Shown here: piece after piece, positions 43,104-51,922 of the stretch
Layout: each line of letters begins with the position of its first letter
Position numbering within the stretch: the first letter of the stretch is position 1
Assembly (NCBI GenBank): GCA_964392325.1
Contig: CAYMPJ010000015.1
Coordinates: forward strand, 21,936-85,935
Length of the DNA: 64,000 bases
From: CALLPQ01 sp964392325
GTDB lineage: Bacteria; Pseudomonadota; Alphaproteobacteria; Caulobacterales; Parvularculaceae
Direction: 5' to 3'
Program-made: the position numbers and the translations under genes
Notes under the pieces: model-generated
The model's database searches: none
What the model was told of the DNA's origin: nothing
The model's input: the letters and a program-made list of their open reading frames with translations, nothing else

Positions 43104-44318
43104 ATGAAGCGTATGAAAAAACCGGATTTATTACTCCTTACCCATCGTATTCCTTATCCGCCCAATAAAGGGGATAAAATCCGGTCATGGTTTTTGCTTA
43201 AAAATTTATGCGAGAATTGGACGGTTCACTTAGGGTGTTTTGTTGATGATCCGGAAGATTTGCAACATGTTGAATTTTTGCAAAATATGACGGCCTCAAG
43301 CGTTTTTGTGGAAATTAATCCGGGCCGTGCAAAATTAAAATCACTGACCGGTTTATTGAGCGGGGAAGCCTTGTCCTTGACATTTTATCGCTCAAAGAAA
43401 ATGAGTGATTTTGTGCGTCAGGCCCGGAAAGACAATGATATAAAAGTGCAAATGGCTTTTTCATCAGGCGTTGCACCGTGTTTAATGCCTAGCGAAATAC
43501 CGACCGTGATTGATTTTTGCGATTCTGACGCCGAAAAATGGCGCGCTTATGGGCAACAGCGCAAAGGTTTAGGATCATTTATCTATGGCCGTGAAGCCAA
43601 TATTCTAGCCGATAAAGAGCGCGAATTTCAAAATCAAGCCTCTCATAGTTTTGCAATCACAAAGGCCGAGGCAGATATTTTCAATGATCGCGAGGGCGCG
43701 GAGGCCAGCGTTGATTATTGGGAGAACGGCGTTGATACCCACTATTATGATCCGGATGCTGACTTTGAGAATATTGATGTTGGGCGCAATGATCTGGTTT
43801 TTGTCGGCGCAATGGATTACGCTCCCAATATTGAAGGGGTGAGCTGGTTTTGCGAGACTGTTTGGCCATCTTTAAAACAGCGCTACCCCGCGCTCACCTT
43901 TGCGATTGTCGGGTCAAAGCCCGCACGTAAAGTAGAACAATTAGCGCAGCTTGACGGTGTGAAGGTAACTGGCCGGGTTGAGGATGTCAGGCCATGGTTA
44001 CAATCGGCCAAACTGGTTGTTACCCCGCTCTTGGTGGCCAGAGGTATTCAAAATAAAGTGCTGGAAGCAATGGCCATGGCAAAACCGGTCATCTCCAGTC
44101 AAGCGGCTGCGACGGGCATTCATGCGCGGGTGCGCGAAGAAATTTGCGTCACTCAAAACGGCGATGATATGATATCGCAAATCGCCGAATTTTTAGAGGC
44201 CCCGGACAAAGCAGCAAAAATTGGCCATGCAGCCCGTCAACGGGTTGTGCGCGATTATAGCTGGCCTGCAAAGCTTGAAAGGCTGGATAAGTGCTTGCAC
44301 GGATTGATTGAGCGCTGA
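43104..44318 (+). CDS. TIGR03087-type glycosyltransferase (XrtA-associated)
   Basis: This 404-residue GT-B enzyme starts DLLLLTHRIPYPPNKGDKIR, the hallmark of this family. It continues with VIDFCDSDAEKWRAYG, ENGVDTHYYDP and FVGAMDYAPNIEGVSWF. The donor-side end is VTPLLVARGIQNKVLEAMAMAKPV. It should add a sugar to the growing repeat unit on the cytosolic face. It is the last gene of the operon. In many genomes xrtA or an amidotransferase follows here; instead repeats and a small transcription unit follow. Confidence 0.92.
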   Translation: MKRMKKPDLLLLTHRIPYPPNKGDKIRSWFLLKNLCENWTVHLGCFVDDPEDLQHVEFLQNMTASSVFVEINPGRAKLKSLTGLLSGEALSLTFYRSKKMSDFVRQARKDNDIKVQMAFSSGVAPCLMPSEIPTVIDFCDSDAEKWRAYGQQRKGLGSFIYGREANILADKEREFQNQASHSFAITKAEADIFNDREGAEASVDYWENGVDTHYYDPDADFENIDVGRNDLVFVGAMDYAPNIEGVSWFCETVWPSLKQRYPALTFAIVGSKPARKVEQLAQLDGVKVTGRVEDVRPWLQSAKLVVTPLLVARGIQNKVLEAMAMAKPVISSQAAATGIHARVREEICVTQNGDDMISQIAEFLEAPDKAAKIGHAARQRVVRDYSWPAKLERLDKCLHGLIER

Positions 44319-44431
44319 GTTTTTCATTGGATTATTGAGGGTAGTATCCCTGCCGCTTTAGATGTTTTCGTCTACTTACATTCCCACCGCATCAGCATTC
44401 CAGTCACTCTTGCCTTGTCTGTCATTCCCGC

Positions 44432-44522
<91 letters not shown>

Positions 44523-44610
44523 TCCATTTTTGAATCGGTGTTTCTTGATATCTCCGATAGTTCATTTCGGTCTCTTTGTTGCGTCTTCCCGATACTTAAA
44601 ACCGAAAATG

Positions 44611-44641
44611 AAAAAGCCATCCGGCAAGAACCGAATGGCTT
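44611..44641 (-). terminator. Rho-independent terminator of the small transcript
   Basis: On the minus strand, AAGCCAT-x-CGG pairs with CCG-x-ATGGCTT around a six-base loop, followed by five T. It closes the transcription unit that starts near 44897. Confidence 0.8.
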
Positions 44642-44783
44642 AATCGCGTTAATTTTGATAGCAAATAATTATACTATCCCTACTTGCTATCCGAAAATAA
44701 CAGGCCCGTTTTTAAAGAGTACAAGGTAACTCTCGTGAGAGCGTAAGCATCAGAAAACTGGCTACTCTCAAATAGCCGGGAGG

Positions 44784-44867
44784 CTAGCGAAGAAGGGGAG
44801 GTTGCTCCCTCTTAAACACGTCACTTCCACTATAATCTGAATGCTGTGCAAATATCTCACTCGACAT
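44784..44867 (-). CDS. 27-residue small ORF with near-perfect Shine-Dalgarno
   Basis: ATG 44867 is preceded by AGAAAGGAGGTG (44873-44884), complementary to 12 bases of the 16S rRNA 3' end, with seven bases between GGAGG and ATG. The peptide starts MSSEIFAQHSDY and ends EQPPLLR before TAG at 44784. It has no known homology that I can name. The coding end and stop codon lie inside hairpins, which suggests a leader peptide or a regulated small protein. A promoter and terminator frame it. The strength of the ribosome site is the main evidence that it is translated. Confidence 0.55.
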   Translation of the reverse strand: MSSEIFAQHSDYSGSDVFKREQPPLLR

Positions 44868-44904
44868 CCGACCACCTCCTTTCTGTTGCTAAAACAATAC
44901 CCAA

Positions 44905-44933
44905 ATTAATGCATGATTTTATTGGTTTGGCAA
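44905..44933 (-). promoter_or_regulatory. Sigma-70-like promoter of the small transcript
   Basis: Minus strand TTGCCA (44933-44928) and ATTAAT (44910-44905) with 17 bases between: five of six and four of six consensus positions. The start would be near 44897, leaving about 30 untranslated bases before the small ORF. Confidence 0.6.
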
Positions 44934-45110
44934 GGGCTATATGGTTAACAAAACCCATTCAGGGTTTGCAAAAATCATCTGTTTTTGGTGGAGGTGATTC
45001 TTTCGGTATGCGAGAAGTTTTGAATGGCGCTATAAAATCATCGCACTAATGATATGATCCGTATGGAAATCACATCAAAAAATACGCTTATTATTTGCAG
45101 CTCAAATGTG

Positions 45111-45971
45111 TCAGGTTTGAAAGTTCAAACTGAAGATAATCAGAAAAACTCCGAACACTAACCGATAGATTACAAAGGGCGTAAAGCTCATGGACTGGAT
45201 GAGTTTCATCAATACGTTAATGGCAATATAGGCGGCAAGAAAAGATAGTACCGCAACGATTGAAGCCGAGATGGGATCCGCTGTTGCCACTTGTCCGGTA
45301 AACATATCGAGACCGGCAAGAAGGCCGAGCGCCGCAATTGTCGGGATTGCCAGCAGCATGGAAAAGCGCGCCGCCTCCGGGCGCGACCAACCAAGATAAC
45401 GCGCAGCGGTCATGGTAACACCGGAACGGCTGGCACCCGGGATAATGGCGAGAATCTGGGCAAAGCCGATCATCATCGCATGGCGCCATGTCAGGGTCTC
45501 CACGCTTGGAAGGGAGGAGGGCGATTCGGTATCGATGGGTGCCTGCTGCCCGCGAGGGCGATCCCCGTGCCAGAGTAGAGTACCAAATACGATACTGGAG
45601 ATGCCGATCACCATTGCGGAGCGCAAATTATCAATGAGACCTGAAAGGGCAACAATGGCACCGACAATCAAAAAAGGAATGCTCGCGGCCAGCATGAACA
45701 AAAATAACTTTCGATCCTCACCCGCGCTTCCTTGGGTCTTATGGAAAAGTGTATTCACCCCGCCGCGGATAAGGCGCGCACTGTCGCTGCGAAAATATAA
45801 CAGGACAGCAAACAAAGAGCCCACATGGGCAGCAACATCGAGAATTGGCCCTTGATCAGCCCACCCATCGACCAGAATGGGCGCGACGATCAGATGAGCG
45901 GAAGAGGAAATCGGCAGAAATTCGGTGATGCCCTGAATGAGCGCAAGAATGATAAGCTGGATGAACGGCAC
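45111..45971 (-). CDS. uppP: Undecaprenyl-diphosphatase (BacA/UppP)
   Basis: A 286-residue inner-membrane phosphatase recycles undecaprenyl diphosphate to the monophosphate carrier used by wall and exopolysaccharide synthesis. It has about eight helices. The two active-site motifs are present: GITEFLPISSSAHLI near the N-terminus and IIPGASRSGVTMTAARYLGW near residue 175. It is single-copy here and may support the exopolysaccharide operon next door by restoring its lipid carrier. It is divergent from sdhB. Confidence 0.95.
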   Translation of the reverse strand: MPFIQLIILALIQGITEFLPISSSAHLIVAPILVDGWADQGPILDVAAHVGSLFAVLLYFRSDSARLIRGGVNTLFHKTQGSAGEDRKLFLFMLAASIPFLIVGAIVALSGLIDNLRSAMVIGISSIVFGTLLWHGDRPRGQQAPIDTESPSSLPSVETLTWRHAMMIGFAQILAIIPGASRSGVTMTAARYLGWSRPEAARFSMLLAIPTIAALGLLAGLDMFTGQVATADPISASIVAVLSFLAAYIAINVLMKLIQSMSFTPFVIYRLVFGVFLIIFSLNFQT

Positions 45972-46214
45972 TTAGAAACCTCGATAGTTAGGCAATGTGG
46001 GCTGAAAATTAACGTGAGGGGCGAAAAAGCAATTCCAATATCGTGTAGAATAACCTTATGGGTATCTTATGGGGTTCTGGCCAAGTGATATAGACCATAT
46101 TGGTGTATGAAGTTTGTTTTTATCAAAATAAATGAAAAAAGATTGCAAAGTGCCTTTTTTAGCTGAGCAAGCTTTGATACATTGAATTTAGAACCGATTA
46201 AAAAGGCGCAAATT

Positions 46215-47042
46215 ATGGTTGAGTTGACGCTCCCCAAAAACTCCAAGATTTCCAGCAAAGGCAAGCTTTATAAAGCTGACCGCAGTAAAGTGGATCAGAA
46301 TAAAGGGACCCCCCCGAAATGGCAAACCTTCAAGGTCTATCGTTACGAGCCTGACTCTGGTGAGAATCCCCGTGTTGATTGCTATGAGGTCGATGTCTCT
46401 GATGTTTCCATGGTGCTGGATGGGTTGCTCAAGATCAAAAATGAAATTGATCCAAGCCTGACTTTGCGCCGCTCCTGCCGTGAAGGGGTGTGTGGTTCGT
46501 GTGCGATGAATATTAATGGCGCAAATACTCTTGCTTGCACCAAGGGTATGGAAGATATGGGTGATGGAGATATTACTGTTTATCCGTTGCCGCACCAACC
46601 GGTCGTAAAGGATCTGGTTACTGATCTGACAAAATTCTACGAGCATCACGCCTATGTTCAGCCCTATCTTCAAGCAGAAGAGTCAGTGCCGGAAGGCGAG
46701 TGGACTCAAAGCCCTGAAGAACGCAAAGAGCTGGACGGCCTTTATGAGTGCGTAATGTGCGCTTGTTGTTCAACCTCATGCCCATCCTATTGGTGGAATG
46801 GCAGCAAAGAAGACGGCAAAGAGGAATATCTCGGCCCTGCAGCGTTGCTTCAAGCTAATCGTTGGCTCAAAGATAGCCGCGACCAGAAGACCAATGAGCG
46901 TCTTGATAAGCTCGAAGATGACTTCAAGCTCTATCGCTGCCACACCATCATGAATTGCACCACGGTCTGCCCTAAAGATTTGAATCCGGCAGAGGCAATT
47001 GCTGAAATCAAAGCGATGATGGTGAACCGGCCTGAAAAATAG
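46215..47042 (+). CDS. sdhB: Succinate dehydrogenase iron-sulfur subunit
   Basis: SdhB carries electrons from SdhA flavin to quinone in the TCA cycle and respiratory complex II. It has the 2Fe-2S set (SCREGVCGSCAMNINGANTLAC), the 4Fe-4S set (CVMCACCSTSCPSYWWN) and the 3Fe-4S set (CHTIMNCTTVCPKDLNPAEAI). ATG 46215 has AAGGCG upstream and gives 275 residues; an in-frame TTG at 46182 would add 11. The usual partners sdhC, sdhD and sdhA are not adjacent: uppP lies upstream on the other strand, and a lysozyme gene follows. Confidence 0.95.
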   Translation: MVELTLPKNSKISSKGKLYKADRSKVDQNKGTPPKWQTFKVYRYEPDSGENPRVDCYEVDVSDVSMVLDGLLKIKNEIDPSLTLRRSCREGVCGSCAMNINGANTLACTKGMEDMGDGDITVYPLPHQPVVKDLVTDLTKFYEHHAYVQPYLQAEESVPEGEWTQSPEERKELDGLYECVMCACCSTSCPSYWWNGSKEDGKEEYLGPAALLQANRWLKDSRDQKTNERLDKLEDDFKLYRCHTIMNCTTVCPKDLNPAEAIAEIKAMMVNRPEK

Positions 47043-47127
47043 CCAGGCTCGCCTGTAACCGGCCCCCCTGTAAGTGCGATTAGCTCTTTGGTGGAGAAAG
47101 CCAAGGGTTATGTCTCAAAAAGTGCCA

Positions 47128-47230
47128 GCATCTCCGGATAAGCGGGGATCTACCCTCTATTATTGAGAACAATTCTTAATTTCTCGAGTCCCGCGTTCGC
47201 GGGAATGACAAATGGGGGTGCGGGAATGAC
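47128..47230. repeat. Dispersed palindromic repeat, copy 3
   Basis: GCATCTCCGGATAAGCGGGGATC on the left and GTCCCGCGTTCGCGGGAATGAC on the right, with an added half GCGGGAATGAC at 47220-47230. The left half is more degenerate than in copies 1 and 2. It lies in the 321-base gap between sdhB and the lysozyme gene, where nothing else stands out. Confidence 0.8.
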
Positions 47231-47363
47231 AGCGAGTGGTTGATAGGGCGTGCTCTGATTGGGGCCGGGTATTGCCTTTTGGGTTCGCATAAAATAAGAT
47301 AAATAGATGGATTATTGAGGATTATCCAGGGCTCTAACCAAAGCACCATCTAAGGGGGAAATC

Positions 47364-48122
47364 ATGAATAGATTTTTATTTGTTAAGCTAATTGCGGTTT
47401 TTTTCGTATTTGGCTGTGCAACCACAACACAAACAACAGCGCCGCCCGAAGAGCCCGAAGTGATTGCCGAGGGAAGATCGATTACTGCAGAAGGGATCGC
47501 TCTCTTAAAAACATTTGAAGGGGAGAGCCTTTGTTCGGGGACAAGTGAACGCCGGCATTGTCCATATAATGATTCCAGCAATTATTGTACAATTGGCCAT
47601 GGGCATCTGATCAAAAAAGATGCTTGTGAGAATATTCCATACATATTGTCTGATCTCGGATTTGCCTCTGGTATTAGTGACGAAAGAGCGGAGGAGATTT
47701 TCCGCGAAGATCTGACGATTGCCCAAGAGGCATTGGAAGCCAATACGATTCATGAGGCAACGGCTACTAATCCCGGTCTAACGGACTTTCAATATGATGC
47801 ATTAGTGAGCTTTATCTATAATGTTGGCGGGGGGAATTATCGGGATTCAGAATTATTAGAGAAATTGAATGCCCGCAGATCGATAGAGGGTAATCAGGAT
47901 ATTGTTTATCAATTCCGGCGTTGGAATAAATCCGGAGGACAGTTTGTGCCGGGATTATTAAACCGGAGAAACAATGAGATTAATCATTTTTATACAGATT
48001 TTATCGTACCCGAAGCCCCACAAACATTGCGCAGAACAGTGCCATCTGCTCCGGGTGCGCCGCCGCCTGTTTATGTTGACCCATGGGTTAGTGATGGTAT
48101 TGACATCGAGACTGGCGAGTAA
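47364..48122 (+). CDS. GH24 lysozyme-like lipoprotein
   Basis: This 252-residue protein has a lipoprotein signal (LIAVFFVFGC, Cys18) and a GH24 domain. The catalytic Glu52 is in KTFEGESLC and Asp70 in HCPYNDSS, and Thr76 in CTIGHGHL. FQYDALVSFIYNVGGGNYRDS and FVPGLLNRRNNEINHF follow. The E-to-D spacing is longer than in T4 lysozyme owing to an inserted loop with Cys57 and Cys66, probably disulfide-bonded with Cys75 or Cys88. A Pro-rich tail ends the chain. It would sit in the periplasm or outer membrane, cleaving or binding peptidoglycan. AAGGGGG precedes the start. Confidence 0.8.
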   Translation: MNRFLFVKLIAVFFVFGCATTTQTTAPPEEPEVIAEGRSITAEGIALLKTFEGESLCSGTSERRHCPYNDSSNYCTIGHGHLIKKDACENIPYILSDLGFASGISDERAEEIFREDLTIAQEALEANTIHEATATNPGLTDFQYDALVSFIYNVGGGNYRDSELLEKLNARRSIEGNQDIVYQFRRWNKSGGQFVPGLLNRRNNEINHFYTDFIVPEAPQTLRRTVPSAPGAPPPVYVDPWVSDGIDIETGE

Positions 48123-48333
48123 TGATCTAACCGCTCATCGCCAGAAAATTTGACGACCAGCTCAGGTTAAAAGAACAAACGTCGCTCACACCAAGATTGG
48201 TGTTAGCTGCAACGTCGATTGACAATTCAGGCAGGGATCACGCTTAACGGTTTATTGATCTTTGGTTTTGATTTGTCTCAATATTTTATGTGATTCATAA
48301 TTTATTTGGCTCATCATTAATCGCGGGCATCAT

Positions 48334-48372
48334 CTAATTTATAAAAAATCCTGTGATTTTTTTATAAATTAG
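48334..48372. repeat. AT-rich near-perfect inverted repeat upstream of lemA
   Basis: CTAATTTATAAAAAATC and GATTTTTTTATAAATTAG are inverted around CTGT, differing by a single extra A/T. It is about 70 bp upstream of the lemA ATG in a 321-base gap that holds nothing else I can name. It could be an operator, an RNA hairpin or a bidirectional terminator-like stem. Confidence 0.75.
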
Positions 48373-48443
48373 GTTACTAAGTGGCCAAATTTACTCAGCT
48401 CCAGCATTAATTTGGAGCCCATCCTTTGTAGGAGCGAATACAC

Positions 48444-49004
48444 ATGGAATTCTGGATTTTTCTGGGCGTTATTGTCCTCTTGGTCTTATTTGTAATCAGT
48501 ATTTATAACCGTATCATTTCCCTGAATGAGCGCTGTGATCAGGCTTATGCGGATATTGATGTGCAATTAAAGCAACGCCATGATCTGGTACCCAATCTTG
48601 TGAATACGGTTAAGGGCTATGCTTCACATGAACAAGAAACCCTTGATGCGGTGATTAAAGCCCGTCAAAATGCTGTCGATGCGAGCGGCCCCGCCGCGCA
48701 AGGGCCAGCCGAAGGTGTTCTGGGCGCTTCATTGGGCCGGTTATTTGCCTTGGCAGAGAATTATCCCGATCTTAAAGCCAACACCAATTTTCTTGAATTA
48801 CAGCGCGAGCTTTCTGATATCGAAAATAAAATCGCCGCGGCCCGCCGGTTCTTTAATAGTGCCATTCAGGAATTTAACACGATCATCCAGCAAATTCCCG
48901 GCAATTTCATTGCGCCAATGGGCAAGTTTGAAAAACGTGACTTTTTTGAAATTCCTGAAAATGCCCGCGTTGAAGTTGAAGCAACACCGGACGTATCGTT
49001 TTAA
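48444..49004 (+). CDS. LemA family protein
   Basis: 186 residues: an N-terminal membrane helix (FWIFLGVIVLLVLFVISIYNR) followed by the LemA helical domain: NERCDQAYADIDVQLKQRHDLVPNLVNTVKGYASHEQETL, then ENYPDLKANTNFLELQRELSDIENKIAAARRFFN and ...FNTIIQQIPGNFIAPMGKF (quoted in parts). LemA proteins are membrane proteins of uncertain role. They often pair with an HtpX-like protease, as here. Confidence 0.92.
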   Translation: MEFWIFLGVIVLLVLFVISIYNRIISLNERCDQAYADIDVQLKQRHDLVPNLVNTVKGYASHEQETLDAVIKARQNAVDASGPAAQGPAEGVLGASLGRLFALAENYPDLKANTNFLELQRELSDIENKIAAARRFFNSAIQEFNTIIQQIPGNFIAPMGKFEKRDFFEIPENARVEVEATPDVSF

Positions 49005-49062
49005 CCAGTAAAATGGCGGCCATATCTGTGAGGATATGGCCAATAGCAAAAGATGAACGCAA

Positions 49063-50040
49063 ATGGGCGCTTTTGGCCTGCAGACCCATATTTGGAATAA
49101 TAACCTTAAATCAATCCTGCTTTTAGCAGGGTTTCCGGTTTTGCTCCTTTTACTGATGTTTGGTCTCAGTTTTCTCATCATTGGCGTATCTTCACCAATT
49201 GCCAGTTTTACAGACGGAGCTTATCAAGCCCTTGATCTGATGGGGCAAAGCTGGATTTATGCGTTTCTGGCTGCGGGTGCATGGTTTGCTATTGCCTGGC
49301 TGTTTCATCAAAAAATGATTGAGGTCAGCACACGCTCCCGTTCCCTAACCCGCGAAGAGGCACCAAAAGCTTATAATCTCCTCGAAAATTTATGCATCTC
49401 ACAAGGCATGACAATGCCGAAGCTTAACATTATCGAGAGCGAGGCCTTAAATGCTTTTGCTAGCGGTGTTTCCGAGAAAAACTATACAGTCACACTCACG
49501 CGCGGGCTGATGAAACGGCTCAATCGGGATGAGTTGGAAGCGGTCATAGCCCACGAGTTAACCCATATTCAAAACCGGGATGTTCGTTTACTGATTATTT
49601 CAGTGATCTTTGTGGGTATATTTTCTTTTATCGGGGAAATGTTGTTTCGCGGATTTTTTCGTACAGGGCGTCATATTGGCGGATATACCCGCTCACGCAA
49701 TGGCGATAGCCGTGGCGGCGGTCTTCTTATTATCGTGGCGATTGTCATGGTGGGCGTTGCCTATTTTCTGGCAATGGTCATTCGTTTTACGCTCTCGCGC
49801 AAACGCGAATTTCTGGCCGATGCTGGCGCGGTTGAATTAACCCGCAATCCCGATGCGATGATATCGGCGCTTGAGAAAATTTCCGGGCGCTCAAATCTGG
49901 AAGCGCCGGCGGATGTGCAACAGATGATGATTGATAATGCCAAGCCGTTTGCCGGACTTTTTATGACGCACCCGCCGATTGAAAAACGCATCGCAACCTT
50001 GCAGGCCTATGGCGGTCAGGATGCATACGGGCAGAGCTGA
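49063..50040 (+). CDS. HtpX-like M48 membrane metalloprotease
   Basis: 325 residues with two N-terminal helices (LLLLLMFGLSFLIIG and WIYAFLAAGAWFAIAWLF). The zinc site is AHELTHIQN (His164, Glu165, His168), with the third ligand in RKREFLADAGAVEL. Two further helices lie between. It ends MTHPPIEKRIATLQAYG, the classic M48B end. It degrades or processes membrane proteins. It follows lemA and its stop overlaps the start of the TSUP gene by one base. Confidence 0.9.
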   Translation: MGAFGLQTHIWNNNLKSILLLAGFPVLLLLLMFGLSFLIIGVSSPIASFTDGAYQALDLMGQSWIYAFLAAGAWFAIAWLFHQKMIEVSTRSRSLTREEAPKAYNLLENLCISQGMTMPKLNIIESEALNAFASGVSEKNYTVTLTRGLMKRLNRDELEAVIAHELTHIQNRDVRLLIISVIFVGIFSFIGEMLFRGFFRTGRHIGGYTRSRNGDSRGGGLLIIVAIVMVGVAYFLAMVIRFTLSRKREFLADAGAVELTRNPDAMISALEKISGRSNLEAPADVQQMMIDNAKPFAGLFMTHPPIEKRIATLQAYGGQDAYGQS

Positions 50041-50843
50041 TGGTCGTTCTTGCAATTGCATTTGCGGTGACTGCAACTCTTTATGCGATGGTCGGGTTTG
50101 GCGGCGGTTCCACCTATAATGCGCTATTGGTACTTGGCGATACGCCCTATGGGCTGGTGCCTGCAATTGCGCTGATCTGTAATATTCTGGTGGTGACTGG
50201 CGGTACTTTTCGTTTCGCAAGGGCAGGGCATTTGCAATGGAGACGGGTTATGCCTTTTCTTCTTGCCTCGGTGCCAGCCGCCTTTTTCGGTGGGCGTATA
50301 GCGGTTTCGGAAATTTTCTTTATTGCCCTGTTGGGGGCCGCGCTTTTATTTGCAGGAATACAGCTTTTACGCACCGAGCGAAAAGGGGAGGGTGAACTTG
50401 CGCAAGGGGCCTCTGACCGAAGCTTGCAACCTTCGGGCGGTCAGTTTTTTCTCTCCGGTTTTGCCGGTGCGATGATTGGGTTGCTTTCGGGCATTGTTGG
50501 TATTGGCGGGGGGATTTTTTTAGCGCCGGTTCTTTATGCTTTGCGCATAAACGAAACCCAATGGGGCGGCCCTAAACAAATTGCAGCGGCGAGCAGTCTT
50601 TTTATTCTCGCAAATTCGCTTGCCGGTTTAATCGGACAAATACTGAAATTGAGCTCTAGCCAAGAGGGGGTATCTGCCCTTGCGCCGTTCTGGCCTTTGT
50701 TTGTTGCGGTTTTAATTGGCGGGCAGGCGGGGTCTTTACTGGGGAGCACGCGGCTTAGGCCCTCCATCATCCGCCGAATGACAGCGGTTTTAATTCTCTA
50801 TGTCGCAATCCGGTTATTGTGGCGTTTGGCTGAAATGCTTTAG
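50040..50843 (+). CDS. TSUP/TauE-SafE family membrane transporter
   Basis: 267 residues with six to eight helices. The N-terminal VGFGGGSTYNALLVL and the repeated internal motif LLSGIVGIGGGIFLAPVLYAL are the twin glycine-rich motifs of the TSUP family, which exports sulfite or organosulfur or imports related anions. The substrate cannot be read. ATG overlaps the protease stop (TGATG), so it is coupled to lemA-htpX. Confidence 0.88.
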   Translation: MVVLAIAFAVTATLYAMVGFGGGSTYNALLVLGDTPYGLVPAIALICNILVVTGGTFRFARAGHLQWRRVMPFLLASVPAAFFGGRIAVSEIFFIALLGAALLFAGIQLLRTERKGEGELAQGASDRSLQPSGGQFFLSGFAGAMIGLLSGIVGIGGGIFLAPVLYALRINETQWGGPKQIAAASSLFILANSLAGLIGQILKLSSSQEGVSALAPFWPLFVAVLIGGQAGSLLGSTRLRPSIIRRMTAVLILYVAIRLLWRLAEML

Positions 50844-50868
50844 CGACAATTATTTGCTGCTCGGTTTT

Positions 50869-51768
50869 TTACCCAGCAATATTCTTTAAAAGGATGTCGA
50901 TTATTTCATCTTGAGCCGCCTTGGCCGCTTTTTTAAAGGGGCCATTATGGCCAATGGCTTTTAAAGAATAATCGTCCGGACTTCGCACAAGCATTTCGGT
51001 TTTTGCATTGGGATATAAATCCAGCATGACCTGACCGGTTTTGGGACTGGCGACCTGATCATCCGTGTAGATCATTGAAGTTATTGGCCGGGTTACATCA
51101 TTATAGCTGTGACCTTTAAAAACATCATCTGTATTCAACTCATTTAAAAAATAGCGAGGTTGGTTACACCATTGCTTCCATGGCTCGAACACGCCTCTGG
51201 GCAATGACGCCCCGCTCCAACCGCCCCCTTTTTTTACATATCCATGACGCTTTAATGAATATGGCCCATAAATATGCCACAAATAAGAAGCGGCCAATGC
51301 GATGCCAGGCTTATGGTCTCGCCAATAGCCCGAGCCGACACATGTAAAAACATGGGCGCTAACCCGGTCATGATTGTCCCATAAACCCAGAAAATGCCCG
51401 CCAACACTGTGGGCGACATGAACGAGGGGAAGGTCCGGCGCTGCGGCCGCCAATGCATCAAGCGCGGCGGGGGTGTCGTGTCGGCCCCACTGGGTGTAGT
51501 GCATTTCAAACGTGCTCAAATCTTCCGGGCTGGATTGGCCGATGCCCCGTGCATCAAATGTAAAGACAATAAATCCACGCTCGGCGGCATAGTCGGCAAA
51601 ATGGGAATAAAAGCGCTGTTCGAAACCGGTTCCAGCCGTAATCAATAAGCCGCCTATTGGTTCCGAGAGTGGGCGTTTTAATGTGCCTACAAGGGGGTAT
51701 CCATCGCGGGCGGCGAAACTGATTTTCTCGGTTTGAGGTGAGATGTGGTTCATGGGGGCGTTATCCAT
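50869..51768 (-). CDS. Alpha/beta-hydrolase fold protein
   Basis: 299 residues; the nucleophile elbow is VAHSVGGH (Ser in G/A-x-S-x-G form). The oxyanion region is TAGTGFEQRFYSHFADYAAERG and FDARGIGQS follows. A late Asp (IYTDDQVAS) and a His (AIGHNGPF) complete a plausible triad. No signal peptide. The substrate is unknown. ATG 51768 and ATG 51753 are both possible. It converges on the TSUP gene. Confidence 0.85.
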   Translation of the reverse strand: MDNAPMNHISPQTEKISFAARDGYPLVGTLKRPLSEPIGGLLITAGTGFEQRFYSHFADYAAERGFIVFTFDARGIGQSSPEDLSTFEMHYTQWGRHDTPAALDALAAAAPDLPLVHVAHSVGGHFLGLWDNHDRVSAHVFTCVGSGYWRDHKPGIALAASYLWHIYGPYSLKRHGYVKKGGGWSGASLPRGVFEPWKQWCNQPRYFLNELNTDDVFKGHSYNDVTRPITSMIYTDDQVASPKTGQVMLDLYPNAKTEMLVRSPDDYSLKAIGHNGPFKKAAKAAQDEIIDILLKNIAG

Positions 51769-51922
51769 CGAGTACTACAAACTATCTCCAAGATTTCTGG
51801 TCCTAGATTTGGCATTTACGATACCATCAGGCAAGCAGCGTGCGCATATCGGTGATGCCGTTCCCCCTGTCATGCCGTTCCCTTATGTCACTTTCGTTCC
51901 CCCGTTATTCCCGCTCCCCCCT

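Noticed and set aside
30425..44318. PEP-CTERM sorting tails in any protein of the window
   Set aside because: None of the C-termini has a VPEP-type motif followed by a helix and basic end.
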